This document shows, piece by piece, positions 1-5,149 of a stretch of 5,701 nt of DNA. Made by a program: the position numbers and the translations under genes. The notes below the pieces were generated by a model that searched no databases, was not told where the DNA came from, and worked only from the letters and a program-made list of their open reading frames with translations. The stretch is from Cytophagales bacterium (GTDB lineage: Bacteria; Bacteroidota; Bacteroidia; Cytophagales; Cyclobacteriaceae). The first letter of the stretch is position 1. Every line of letters begins with the position of its first letter. The stretch is from positions 1 to 5,701 of the forward strand of contig JAGUUF010000109.1 in NCBI GenBank assembly GCA_020063545.1, read 5' to 3'.

Positions 1-528
1 GTTCTCTTCTTTAAACAATGCATCAGCAGAAATTGATGTCAATTTGCCACCCAATTTTACTGCCCTCCTGAAATCAGCGCAGGCTTTATCAGTGTGATAT
101 AAGTCGATGTACACTAACCCCCGGTACATGTATAAATCAGCCTCCTGAGGCCTTAGTTCAATAGCCCGGTTTATGTACTGAAATGCTTCGTTTGGCAGGT
201 GGTTCATCCAGAAGTAATAAGCTGTGTTGGCATGAAGGTCAGCGTCATTTTTCGCATCTGGATGCTCGAGCGCCTGATCAAGAAAAATTTTTGCCGAATC
301 GTACAGTTGAAGTTGCAGGTAAACACTTGCCAGCATGCACTGTATAGAGTAGGTATCGCTGTAGCCGGCACGGTAAAGTTTAAGGAAGGAAATACGTGCA
401 TCATCATACTGCTCCTTTTTATAAGACTTTACCGCGGAAGTAAACATTTTTTTGGCATGCCGGTCGGCACAACCGAGCAACGCTACCCCAAGGATAAGAA
501 CGAAAAGTCGCCATGTATGTGCCTGCAT
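1..528 (-). CDS. TPR-repeat lipoprotein (partial, C-terminus outside window)
   Basis: The minus strand reads open from an ATG at 528 to the left edge (176 codons, no stop), so the gene is truncated only by the window. Residues 1-20 form a lipoprotein signal: a short positive start, hydrophobic LFVLILGVALLG, then Cys20 in the lipobox LLGC. After it come about four TPR-like units of roughly 34 residues (about 24-57, 58-91, 95-128, 129-162). They show the usual A/Y/A spacing, for example YDDARISFLKLYRAG, YDSAKIFLDQALEHP, PNEAFQYINRAIELRPQ and TDKACADFRRAVKLGG. TPR arrays are protein-binding scaffolds; the partner here is unknown. The mature protein is expected to be anchored in the envelope, facing the periplasm. 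Two in-frame stops (TGA, TAG) lie just upstream of the ATG, so this start is the first one possible. It is divergent from the phosphorylase gene. The specific function is not recognisable. Confidence 0.88.
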   Translation of the reverse strand, partial: MQAHTWRLFVLILGVALLGCADRHAKKMFTSAVKSYKKEQYDDARISFLKLYRAGYSDTYSIQCMLASVYLQLQLYDSAKIFLDQALEHPDAKNDADLHANTAYYFWMNHLPNEAFQYINRAIELRPQEADLYMYRGLVYIDLYHTDKACADFRRAVKLGGKLTSISADALFKEEN

Positions 529-615
529 AACCTATCAAACGTTTGCGCTGGTAACTTTATTTGATTTAACACGCAATACTTTCAGTTTTTGTACTTTGGC
601 GGCTTCTTTTAAGCC
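529..615. promoter_or_regulatory. Divergent intergenic region, TPR lipoprotein / phosphorylase
   Basis: This short AT-rich spacer must hold the promoters of both divergent genes, unless they are expressed from further away. On the plus strand, TACTTTGG (592-599) resembles the Bacteroidota -7 element TAnnTTTG with one mismatch, but no TTG sits at the expected distance upstream. TTTATTTG (556-563) is an equally imperfect alternative. On the minus strand, AACGTTTG lies too close to the TPR start to serve it. A perfect 10-bp palindrome CAAACGTTTG occurs at 536-545. No confident promoter can be assigned. Confidence 0.35.
601..615 (+). promoter_or_regulatory. Small hairpin abutting the phosphorylase start codon
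   Basis: GGCTT (601-605) and AAGCC (611-615) are perfect inverted repeats with a 5-base CTTTT loop, and the ATG follows immediately at 616. In mRNA this 5-bp stem would occupy the region where the ribosome binds; no Shine-Dalgarno-like purine run is visible. The hairpin is short enough to be chance, and a promoter very close to the gene could leave it out of the transcript. Confidence 0.25.
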
Positions 616-2265
616 ATGATTCATTTAAGCGAACTTTTTCCTTACGCCATTGCCAAAAAATATTCCAGGCCGGTTGCCTACTTCTCGATGGAGTTTGCCG
701 TTGACCAGCCCCTGAAAATTTACTCGGGCGGGCTGGGGTTTCTTGCCGGCTCGCACATGCGCAGCGCCTACGAACTGAAACAAAACATGATTGGCATCGG
801 CATCCTGTGGAAGAAAGGCTACTACGACCAGGAGCGCAACGAAGACCAAACCATGCGGGTTAGCTTCCGCAACAAGGACTATTCCTTTTTAACCGACACC
901 GGCATCCTGTTCCCCATCACCATCCACGGTTCACGGGTTTTTGTAAAAGCCTTCCTGCTGAAACCCGAAGTATTTAAAACCGCACCCATCTTTTTACTGA
1001 CCACCGATGTGGAGGAAAACGACCACCTGGCCCAGACCATCAGCCACCGGCTGTACGACCCGAACGAAACCACCCGCGTGGCCCAATCCATATTGCTTGG
1101 CATTGGCGGTGCAAAACTGCTGGAGATACTCGGGCGCGACACGGAGATTTACCACATGAACGAGGGACACTCGCTGCCCCTGTGCTTTTACCTGCTCGAC
1201 AAATTCAAGAACATAAATGAGGTACGCAAACGCGTGGTGTTTACTACGCACACGCCCGAAAAAGCCGGCAATGAAGAACACAACATTCCGTTGCTGGAGA
1301 GCATGAGTTTCTTCAACGGGCTTACACCCCGTGAAGTGGAGGAGTATGTTTACCCTGAAAACGGAACGCTAAACTACACGCTCACCGCGCTTCGCATTGC
1401 AAAAAAGGCAAACGGAGTATCGCAATTGCATGGCGAAGTGGCCAGAAAGATGTGGGAATCCTATACAGGTATTTGCGAAATCGGGGCGATAACCAATGCA
1501 CAGAACAAAGCCTACTGGCACGACTACATGCTCGATAAAGCACTGGCAAAGGGCGATGACAAAAAACTGCTTGCCCGAAAAAAAATGCTAAAGCGTAAAC
1601 TCTTCCGCGTGGTAGCCAACCAAACCGGAAAACTGTTTGATGAAAACGTGCTGACCATTGTGTGGGCGCGGAGGTTTGCTGGGTACAAGCGCGCCAACCT
1701 GTTGTTGCGCGATTTTAACCGGTTTAAAGCGCTGGTGAATAATAAGGATTACCCCATCCAGGTTATCTGGGCAGGAAAGCCCTACCCGGAAGATTACACC
1801 GCCATTAACATCTTCAACGAAATTTTCTGGAAAACAAAACCATTCCCCAACTGTACCGTGTTAACCGGCTATGAACTGTGGCTCTCCGGGCACCTGAAGC
1901 GCGGCTCGGATGTTTGGCTTAACAACCCGCGGCTTTACCATGAAGCTTCCGGCACTTCGGGGATGACGGCCGCCATGAACGGCAGTGTGAATGTATCCAT
2001 TCCCGATGGGTGGGTTCCGGAGTTTGCAAAGCCTGGAAAAAACTGTTTCATTATTAAGCCTGCAGCCGAAGGCCTGTCGCAGGAAGAGACTGACAAACAA
2101 GAAGCAAACAACTTGTATGCGTTGCTTGAAAACGAAATTATACCGATGTACTACAAAAGTCCGGCAAAATGGCTAAAGCTGGTAAAGGCCGGGATGAATG
2201 ATGTGCTTCCGTATTTCGATTCGGCACGCATGGCCAATGAATATTACGAAAAATTGTATTCGTAA
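616..2265 (+). CDS. Alpha-glucan phosphorylase family protein (GT35), PLP lysine replaced by Thr
   Basis: This is a cytoplasmic protein of 549 residues, related to glycogen/maltodextrin phosphorylases, which release glucose-1-phosphate from alpha-1,4-glucans with pyridoxal phosphate (PLP). Family signatures in order: VAYFSMEFA (20-28), YSGGLGFLAGSH (36-47), YHMNEGHS (179-186), FTTHTPEKAGNE (209-220), ARRFAGYKRA (351-360) and EASGTSGM (443-450) followed by TAAMNG. Against rabbit muscle phosphorylase, Arg352, Arg353 and Lys358 fall at the phosphate-site positions Lys568, Arg569 and Lys574, and Glu443 falls at Glu672. Thr451 falls at Lys680, the residue that binds PLP. It is a compact form starting directly at the catalytic region, with no extra N-terminal domain; in some Bacteroides a related domain is, as I recall, fused to a glycogen synthase. 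The ATG at 616 is supported because the conserved block begins about 20 residues in. No other glycogen gene is visible nearby. Family assignment is strong; phosphorylase activity is doubtful until the Thr451 question is settled. Confidence 0.9.
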   Translation: MIHLSELFPYAIAKKYSRPVAYFSMEFAVDQPLKIYSGGLGFLAGSHMRSAYELKQNMIGIGILWKKGYYDQERNEDQTMRVSFRNKDYSFLTDTGILFPITIHGSRVFVKAFLLKPEVFKTAPIFLLTTDVEENDHLAQTISHRLYDPNETTRVAQSILLGIGGAKLLEILGRDTEIYHMNEGHSLPLCFYLLDKFKNINEVRKRVVFTTHTPEKAGNEEHNIPLLESMSFFNGLTPREVEEYVYPENGTLNYTLTALRIAKKANGVSQLHGEVARKMWESYTGICEIGAITNAQNKAYWHDYMLDKALAKGDDKKLLARKKMLKRKLFRVVANQTGKLFDENVLTIVWARRFAGYKRANLLLRDFNRFKALVNNKDYPIQVIWAGKPYPEDYTAINIFNEIFWKTKPFPNCTVLTGYELWLSGHLKRGSDVWLNNPRLYHEASGTSGMTAAMNGSVNVSIPDGWVPEFAKPGKNCFIIKPAAEGLSQEETDKQEANNLYALLENEIIPMYYKSPAKWLKLVKAGMNDVLPYFDSARMANEYYEKLYS

Positions 2266-2284
2266 TGCCGCCTGATCAATACGG

Positions 2285-2812
2285 TTATTTCTTGGGTTCG
2301 CTTTTCTTTTCGCGGTAGAAATTCAGTGAAACAGAATTAACGCAGTACCGCTTGCCGGTAATCGTGGGGCCGTCATCAAACACATGGCCCAGGTGCGAGC
2401 CGCAGTTGGCACACATAATTTCGGTGCGCTCCCATCCGTAGGCTTTGTCAGTCTGGTATTTAATTTTGCCTCCCTCAATAGCCCTGTCAAAACTTGGCCA
2501 GCCGCAATCACTGTCGAACTTCATATCGGAAGTAAACAATTCGGCATCGCAGGCTGCACAGGTATATACTCCTTTTTCACTTAGTTTATAGTATTTGCCG
2601 GTGTAGGGCCGCTCTGTACCCTTTTCGCGGAGGATATGGTATTGTTCGGGGGTTAATATTTTCTTCCATTCTTCCTCGGTTTTAAAAACTTTTTGTTCGG
2701 CAACTACCGGCTTTTCTTTTTCAATAATGCGCGATTTCATGTCTTGAGCAGGCATACAGGAATAAATTAAAAGTGCTAACGAAAGTAATTGGGCTTTTCT
2801 GAAGGTTATCAT
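2285..2812 (-). CDS. msrB: Peptide-methionine (R)-S-oxide reductase, lipoprotein form
   Basis: MsrB reduces the R epimer of methionine sulfoxide in oxidised proteins, using a catalytic cysteine recycled by a thiol donor. The 175-residue product has the complete domain at about 43-167: zinc-binding pairs CAAC (Cys85, Cys88) and CANC (Cys134, Cys137), the CGWPSF motif (Cys103, the resolving cysteine in many MsrBs), GSHLGHVFDDGP (138-149) and the catalytic RYCVNSVSL (Cys157). Residues 1-19 are a signal peptide ending in LIYSC; Tyr at -2 is not the strict lipobox, but Bacteroidota tolerate variation. The protein is therefore probably a lipid-anchored periplasmic enzyme, with a charged linker of about 25 residues before the domain. 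Start at ATG 2812. It lies 46 bp after the barrel-protein gene on the same strand and may share its transcript. A weak TAnnTTTG-like element (TAAAATTG, 2823-2830) lies just upstream without a matching TTG. The two genes ending at 2265 and 2285 converge with no visible terminator. Confidence 0.95.
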   Translation of the reverse strand: MITFRKAQLLSLALLIYSCMPAQDMKSRIIEKEKPVVAEQKVFKTEEEWKKILTPEQYHILREKGTERPYTGKYYKLSEKGVYTCAACDAELFTSDMKFDSDCGWPSFDRAIEGGKIKYQTDKAYGWERTEIMCANCGSHLGHVFDDGPTITGKRYCVNSVSLNFYREKKSEPKK

Positions 2813-2858
2813 ATCAGTTAAACAATTTTAAGTCAATAAAGTTTGATGTCCGCAGCCA

Positions 2859-3557
2859 TCACCACCTTCTTACCAACCCGATGGCAGCCATCAGCGATTT
2901 GTTTCTGAACCGGTCGTTCGGTTCGGGGAATTGCTGCACATCCGTGTCGGTACGATACTCGGTAAAGTGAAACTGGGCTGCAGCCTTCAGCGCCCACTTC
3001 GCTGAAATCAAATAGGCAAGGTAAAATTCAGAATTAAGACTTCCTTTGTCGTTATCGCTGATGAGCAGCAGGTTAAACGTTGCAGGATTGGTGTTGGTGG
3101 GTGTGGTTGCAGGAAAGTTGTAGTACACTCCGGACGTGCCACTTCCAAACGAAAACCCGATGGCATCAATGTTAAAGCCAACCTCAACCTTATTCGTGAA
3201 TGCATAGCGCAGGTTTATAAACACATTGAATGAATTTACCTGCGGTGCCGCAATTAACACGCTGTCAATGTTCTCCGGTATATCTTCTTTAAAAATCACC
3301 AATGGCCCGGTGCTGCCCGTAGTAAGTTTTGCAGGTGCTGTGCGGTAGTATTGGTCTGAACCAAAATACGAAGTGAATCGCGCGCCCAGGCCAACCGCAA
3401 ATTTCTTATTTGTACCCAACTCCCGATTATACCCTCCCAGCAGGCTGAAGGTACCCTGCGCGTTGCCAGCGGCCAGCGTAAGGTGTGCTTCTTTAACCTG
3501 GGCTAAACCACAAACAAGGGGGGTAATTAATAAGAATATGACGATCAGGCTTCTCAT
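2859..3557 (-). CDS. Predicted outer-membrane beta-barrel protein
   Basis: A 232-residue exported protein of no recognised named family. Residues 1-20 are a typical signal peptide (MRSLIVIFLLITPLVCGLAQ), probably cut after the GLA or AQ. The sequence around Cys16 (PLVC) does not fit a lipobox. The rest alternates amphipathic, glycine- and aromatic-rich strands, such as GTFSLLGGYNREL, FAVGLGARFTSYFG, FNVFINLRYAF, KVEVGFNIDAIGFSFG, EFYLAYLISAKWALKAAAQFHF and LMAAIGLVRRW. The chain ends in Trp, like the C-terminal beta-signal of outer-membrane barrels. A Thr/Pro/Asn-rich stretch (about 149-161) looks like a loop. I chose the ATG at 3557 over an upstream in-frame TTG at 3584 because it puts the signal peptide at the N-terminus. 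The gene follows the Crp/Fnr regulator by 63 bp and precedes msrB, and a promoter-like element with an overlapping dyad lies upstream. Ligand and role are unknown. Confidence 0.8.
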   Translation of the reverse strand: MRSLIVIFLLITPLVCGLAQVKEAHLTLAAGNAQGTFSLLGGYNRELGTNKKFAVGLGARFTSYFGSDQYYRTAPAKLTTGSTGPLVIFKEDIPENIDSVLIAAPQVNSFNVFINLRYAFTNKVEVGFNIDAIGFSFGSGTSGVYYNFPATTPTNTNPATFNLLLISDNDKGSLNSEFYLAYLISAKWALKAAAQFHFTEYRTDTDVQQFPEPNDRFRNKSLMAAIGLVRRW

Positions 3558-3601
3558 TCCCCAACTGAACACGTAAGCTAACAAATGGGTTGCCTGAATA
3601 C

Positions 3602-3617
3602 TGTCGGTATCCTGACA
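3602..3617. promoter_or_regulatory. TGTC-N8-GACA dyad, possible Crp/Fnr-type operator
   Basis: TGTCGGTATCCTGACA is an inverted repeat: the outer TGTC/GACA match perfectly and one further G/C pair matches inside. The half-site spacing equals that of the E. coli CRP site (TGTG-N8-CACA). It sits in the 63-bp gap directly after a Crp/Fnr-family gene and overlaps the candidate -7 element of the next gene by two bases, a position that would suit repression. Binding by the neighbouring regulator is inference. Confidence 0.35.
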
Positions 3618-3646
3618 AACCTATTTCAATTGGTTCAAGTCCCGTA
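3616..3646 (-). promoter_or_regulatory. Candidate Bacteroidota-type promoter for the barrel protein gene
   Basis: Read on the minus strand, TAGGTTTG (3616-3623) matches the -7 consensus TAnnTTTG exactly; its TAG is the stop codon of the upstream regulator gene. A TTTTG lies 24 bases upstream, somewhat farther than the usual distance of about 17-23 to the -33 TTG. Transcription would start near 3609 and give a leader of about 50 bases. It would let the barrel gene, and perhaps msrB, be transcribed independently of the regulator. Confidence 0.42.
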
Positions 3647-4301
3647 TCAAAATCTTTCTGCGGTCGAAATAAATCAGGTTTTGCTCCTTCAATTCATTAA
3701 GAATGGTGGTTACCGTTTGGCGCGATGTGCCCGTTAGTGCGGCTATATCCTTGTGTGTAAGTTTTGTGGGTATCATCGTTTCAGATCCTACCTTCTTTCC
3801 TTTCCAGGATGCAGCGTCTTTTAAAAACTCAATAATGCGCGTACGGGCATCTTTAAACACCAGCAGCTCCAGTTTGCGTTCAAGCCGCATCAGGCGCAGG
3901 CCTACCAGTTTCAGCAACCGGAAACTTAACTCTTTATCGTCTTTCATCAGGGCTTTCAGTTCGTCAATGCTAAGCGGGCAGAGGGTGGTATTGTTTTCCA
4001 TGGCTTGTGCAAAATCTTTTCGCCTTTCTTCGCCCGCCAGCGCAAGCTCACCGAAAATTTCGCCCGTGGTAAGGATGGCGCTTACCACTTCTTTTCCATC
4101 CTCCAGGTAGTGGCCAATCTTTACGCGGCCTTCCACCACCATGTAAATATGGCTGGCCTCATCGTTGGGAATATAAATAAACTGGTCTCTGCTGTAGCGC
4201 CTGAACTCATGCTTATCGCCCATTACCCTGGTTTTGTGCGGGCACAGTACCTTAAACAGGTTTACACTTTCAAAATACCAGAGCGCGGCAGTGGTGCTCA
4301 T
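3621..4301 (-). CDS. Crp/Fnr-family transcriptional regulator
   Basis: A 226-residue cytoplasmic DNA-binding regulator, close to the usual family length. The N-terminal cyclic-nucleotide-binding-type beta-roll spans about 28-115 (FIYIPNDEASHIYMVVEGRVKIGHY, then GEIFGELALAG). A long dimerisation helix follows (about 122-160), and then a C-terminal winged helix-turn-helix with THKDIAALTGTSRQTVTTIL at 182-201 (recognition helix around SRQTVTTIL). In the phosphate-binding cassette, GEERRKDFAQA stands where E. coli CRP has the Arg-Ser pair that holds cAMP, so the ligand need not be cAMP. There are only two cysteines (20, 108), so it is not an FNR-style iron-sulfur sensor. An in-frame TTG at 4310 would add three residues; the ATG at 4301 is preferred because MSTTAALWYFE matches the usual start of this subgroup as I recall it. 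It is divergent from the MOSC gene with a 50-bp spacer and upstream of the barrel and msrB genes, which are plausible targets. Confidence 0.92.
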   Translation of the reverse strand: MSTTAALWYFESVNLFKVLCPHKTRVMGDKHEFRRYSRDQFIYIPNDEASHIYMVVEGRVKIGHYLEDGKEVVSAILTTGEIFGELALAGEERRKDFAQAMENNTTLCPLSIDELKALMKDDKELSFRLLKLVGLRLMRLERKLELLVFKDARTRIIEFLKDAASWKGKKVGSETMIPTKLTHKDIAALTGTSRQTVTTILNELKEQNLIYFDRRKILIRDLNQLK

Positions 4302-4309
4302 ATCCAGCA

Positions 4310-4320
4310 AAAGATTCTTT
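4310..4320. promoter_or_regulatory. Perfect 11-bp palindrome in the Crp/Fnr-gene leader
   Basis: AAAGATTCTTT is an exact inverted repeat (AAAGA / TCTTT around a central T). It lies between the predicted transcription start and the ATG of the regulator, and in the upstream region of the divergent MOSC gene. It could be an operator for autoregulation, but it is AT-rich and short, and it differs from the TGTC-N8-GACA dyad found upstream of the barrel gene. Confidence 0.25.
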
Positions 4321-4327
4321 AAGTTAG

Positions 4328-4357
4328 CAAAAATTTCAGGCCGGTAGTTTTATGCAA
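4328..4357 (-). promoter_or_regulatory. Candidate Bacteroidota-type promoter for the Crp/Fnr-family gene
   Basis: On the minus strand a TTG (4355-4357) is followed after exactly 19 bases by AATTTTTG (4328-4335), one mismatch from TAnnTTTG. Transcription would begin around 4321, about 20 bases before the ATG at 4301. The -33 element lies inside the first two codons of the divergent MOSC gene, so promoter and coding sequence overlap. Confidence 0.4.
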
Positions 4358-5149
4358 AAGCACTTAAGCGAAATTTGGATATACCCGGTTAAATCGCTTT
4401 CGGGTATACGGATGAAACAGGCCAGGGTTTTGGAAAAAGGCCTGGAGCACGACAGGCGGTTTATGCTGGTCGATCAGGACAACCGGTTTATAACCCAGCG
4501 CGAATACCCCGAACTTGCGCTCTTCGATACAGAAATTTCAGATAATCTGTTACGCATTACCCACCGGTTGAATAAGCAGGCAATCAGTTTACCCCTGCTG
4601 CCTCTTGAACGCAAAGTCTTTACAGCCAGCATCTGGAATGATGCCGTTTCGGTTTCGGAAGTTGACGTTCGGGCAAGCGCCTGGTTTTCTGATCAGTTAA
4701 AATTTAACTGCAGGCTTGTTTTCTTTCCGGAAAAAAACCTGCGGCCTGTTGACCGCGCCTATGCCATCGGTAATGAGCAGGTGAGTCTTGCCGATGGCTA
4801 TCCCTTTCTGATTATCGGCCAGGCTTCGCTGGATGACCTGAACACCCGCCTGGATGAACCGGTTGAGATAACCCGGTTCAGGCCGAATTTTGTTTTTACT
4901 GGCGGAGAACCCTATGAGGAAGACCACTGGAATAATTTTTCAATCGGAACGGTGCGTTTTGCCGGGGTTAAAAACTGTGCCCGTTGCGTACTCATCACCG
5001 TTAACCCGGCAACGGGTACAAAAGGCGTTGAGCCGCTGCGAACGCTCTCCGGCTATCGCAGGAAAAACGGAAAGGTTTATTTTGGACAAAATGCAGTAGC
5101 ACTTGCCCCGGGTACTATTTACGAAGGTGACTCTATTCAATCGGCATGA
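4352..5149 (+). CDS. MOSC-domain molybdenum-cofactor protein (mARC/YcbX-like)
   Basis: A 265-residue cytoplasmic protein with the two-part architecture of the mARC/YcbX group: an N-terminal MOSC beta-barrel domain (about 4-118, beginning LSEIWIYPVKSLSG) and a MOSC domain (about 130-262). Diagnostic stretches are LADGYPFLIIGQ (146-157), RFRPNFVFTG (175-184) and NCARCVLITVNPATG (208-222). By comparison with mARC proteins, Cys212 in the CARC motif is the likely molybdenum ligand. Known relatives reduce N-hydroxylated compounds and similar N-oxides. E. coli YcbX carries a C-terminal 2Fe-2S ferredoxin domain; this protein stops after the MOSC domain, so electrons would have to come from a separate partner not visible here. 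The ATG at 4352 is supported because the conserved N-terminus starts within five residues. A weak TAAGTTAG element lies about 25 bases upstream. The stop overlaps the start of the next gene (ATGA), which suggests coupled translation. Substrate unknown. Confidence 0.9.
   Translation: MQKHLSEIWIYPVKSLSGIRMKQARVLEKGLEHDRRFMLVDQDNRFITQREYPELALFDTEISDNLLRITHRLNKQAISLPLLPLERKVFTASIWNDAVSVSEVDVRASAWFSDQLKFNCRLVFFPEKNLRPVDRAYAIGNEQVSLADGYPFLIIGQASLDDLNTRLDEPVEITRFRPNFVFTGGEPYEEDHWNNFSIGTVRFAGVKNCARCVLITVNPATGTKGVEPLRTLSGYRRKNGKVYFGQNAVALAPGTIYEGDSIQSA

Noticed and set aside
536..545. Palindrome CAAACGTTTG considered as an operator
   Set aside because: Ten bases, perfect, but an isolated copy with no repeat elsewhere in the window and no clear relation to a promoter; noted in the intergenic entry only.
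199..564. Plus-strand open frame of 121 codons at the left end
   Set aside because: It is antisense to a well-supported TPR lipoprotein with signal peptide and repeat periodicity. Its own translation shows no domain and is rich in Cys, Lys and Arg, as expected for a shadow frame.
2266..2284. Search for a bidirectional terminator between the convergent phosphorylase and msrB genes
   Set aside because: The 19-bp gap holds only a TGATCA core with poorly matched flanks and no T-run; not a credible hairpin terminator.
3558..3584. TTG start nine codons upstream of the barrel protein ATG
   Set aside because: It would put LAYVFSWG before the signal peptide without a positively charged start; the ATG at 3557 gives a standard signal sequence.
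3595..3616. Stem GGATAC/GTATTC considered as a terminator after the regulator gene
   Set aside because: Six pairs including a G-U wobble, no T-run after it. The overlapping TGTC-N8-GACA dyad is the better description of the same bases.
3703..4110. Plus-strand open frame of 135 codons within the regulator gene
   Set aside because: It is antisense to the Crp/Fnr-family gene; the translation is Ser/Arg-rich low-complexity with no recognisable motif.
4302..4310. TTG start three codons upstream of the regulator ATG
   Set aside because: It would add only MLD. The ATG at 4301 gives the expected N-terminus and would leave a sensible leader after the candidate promoter.
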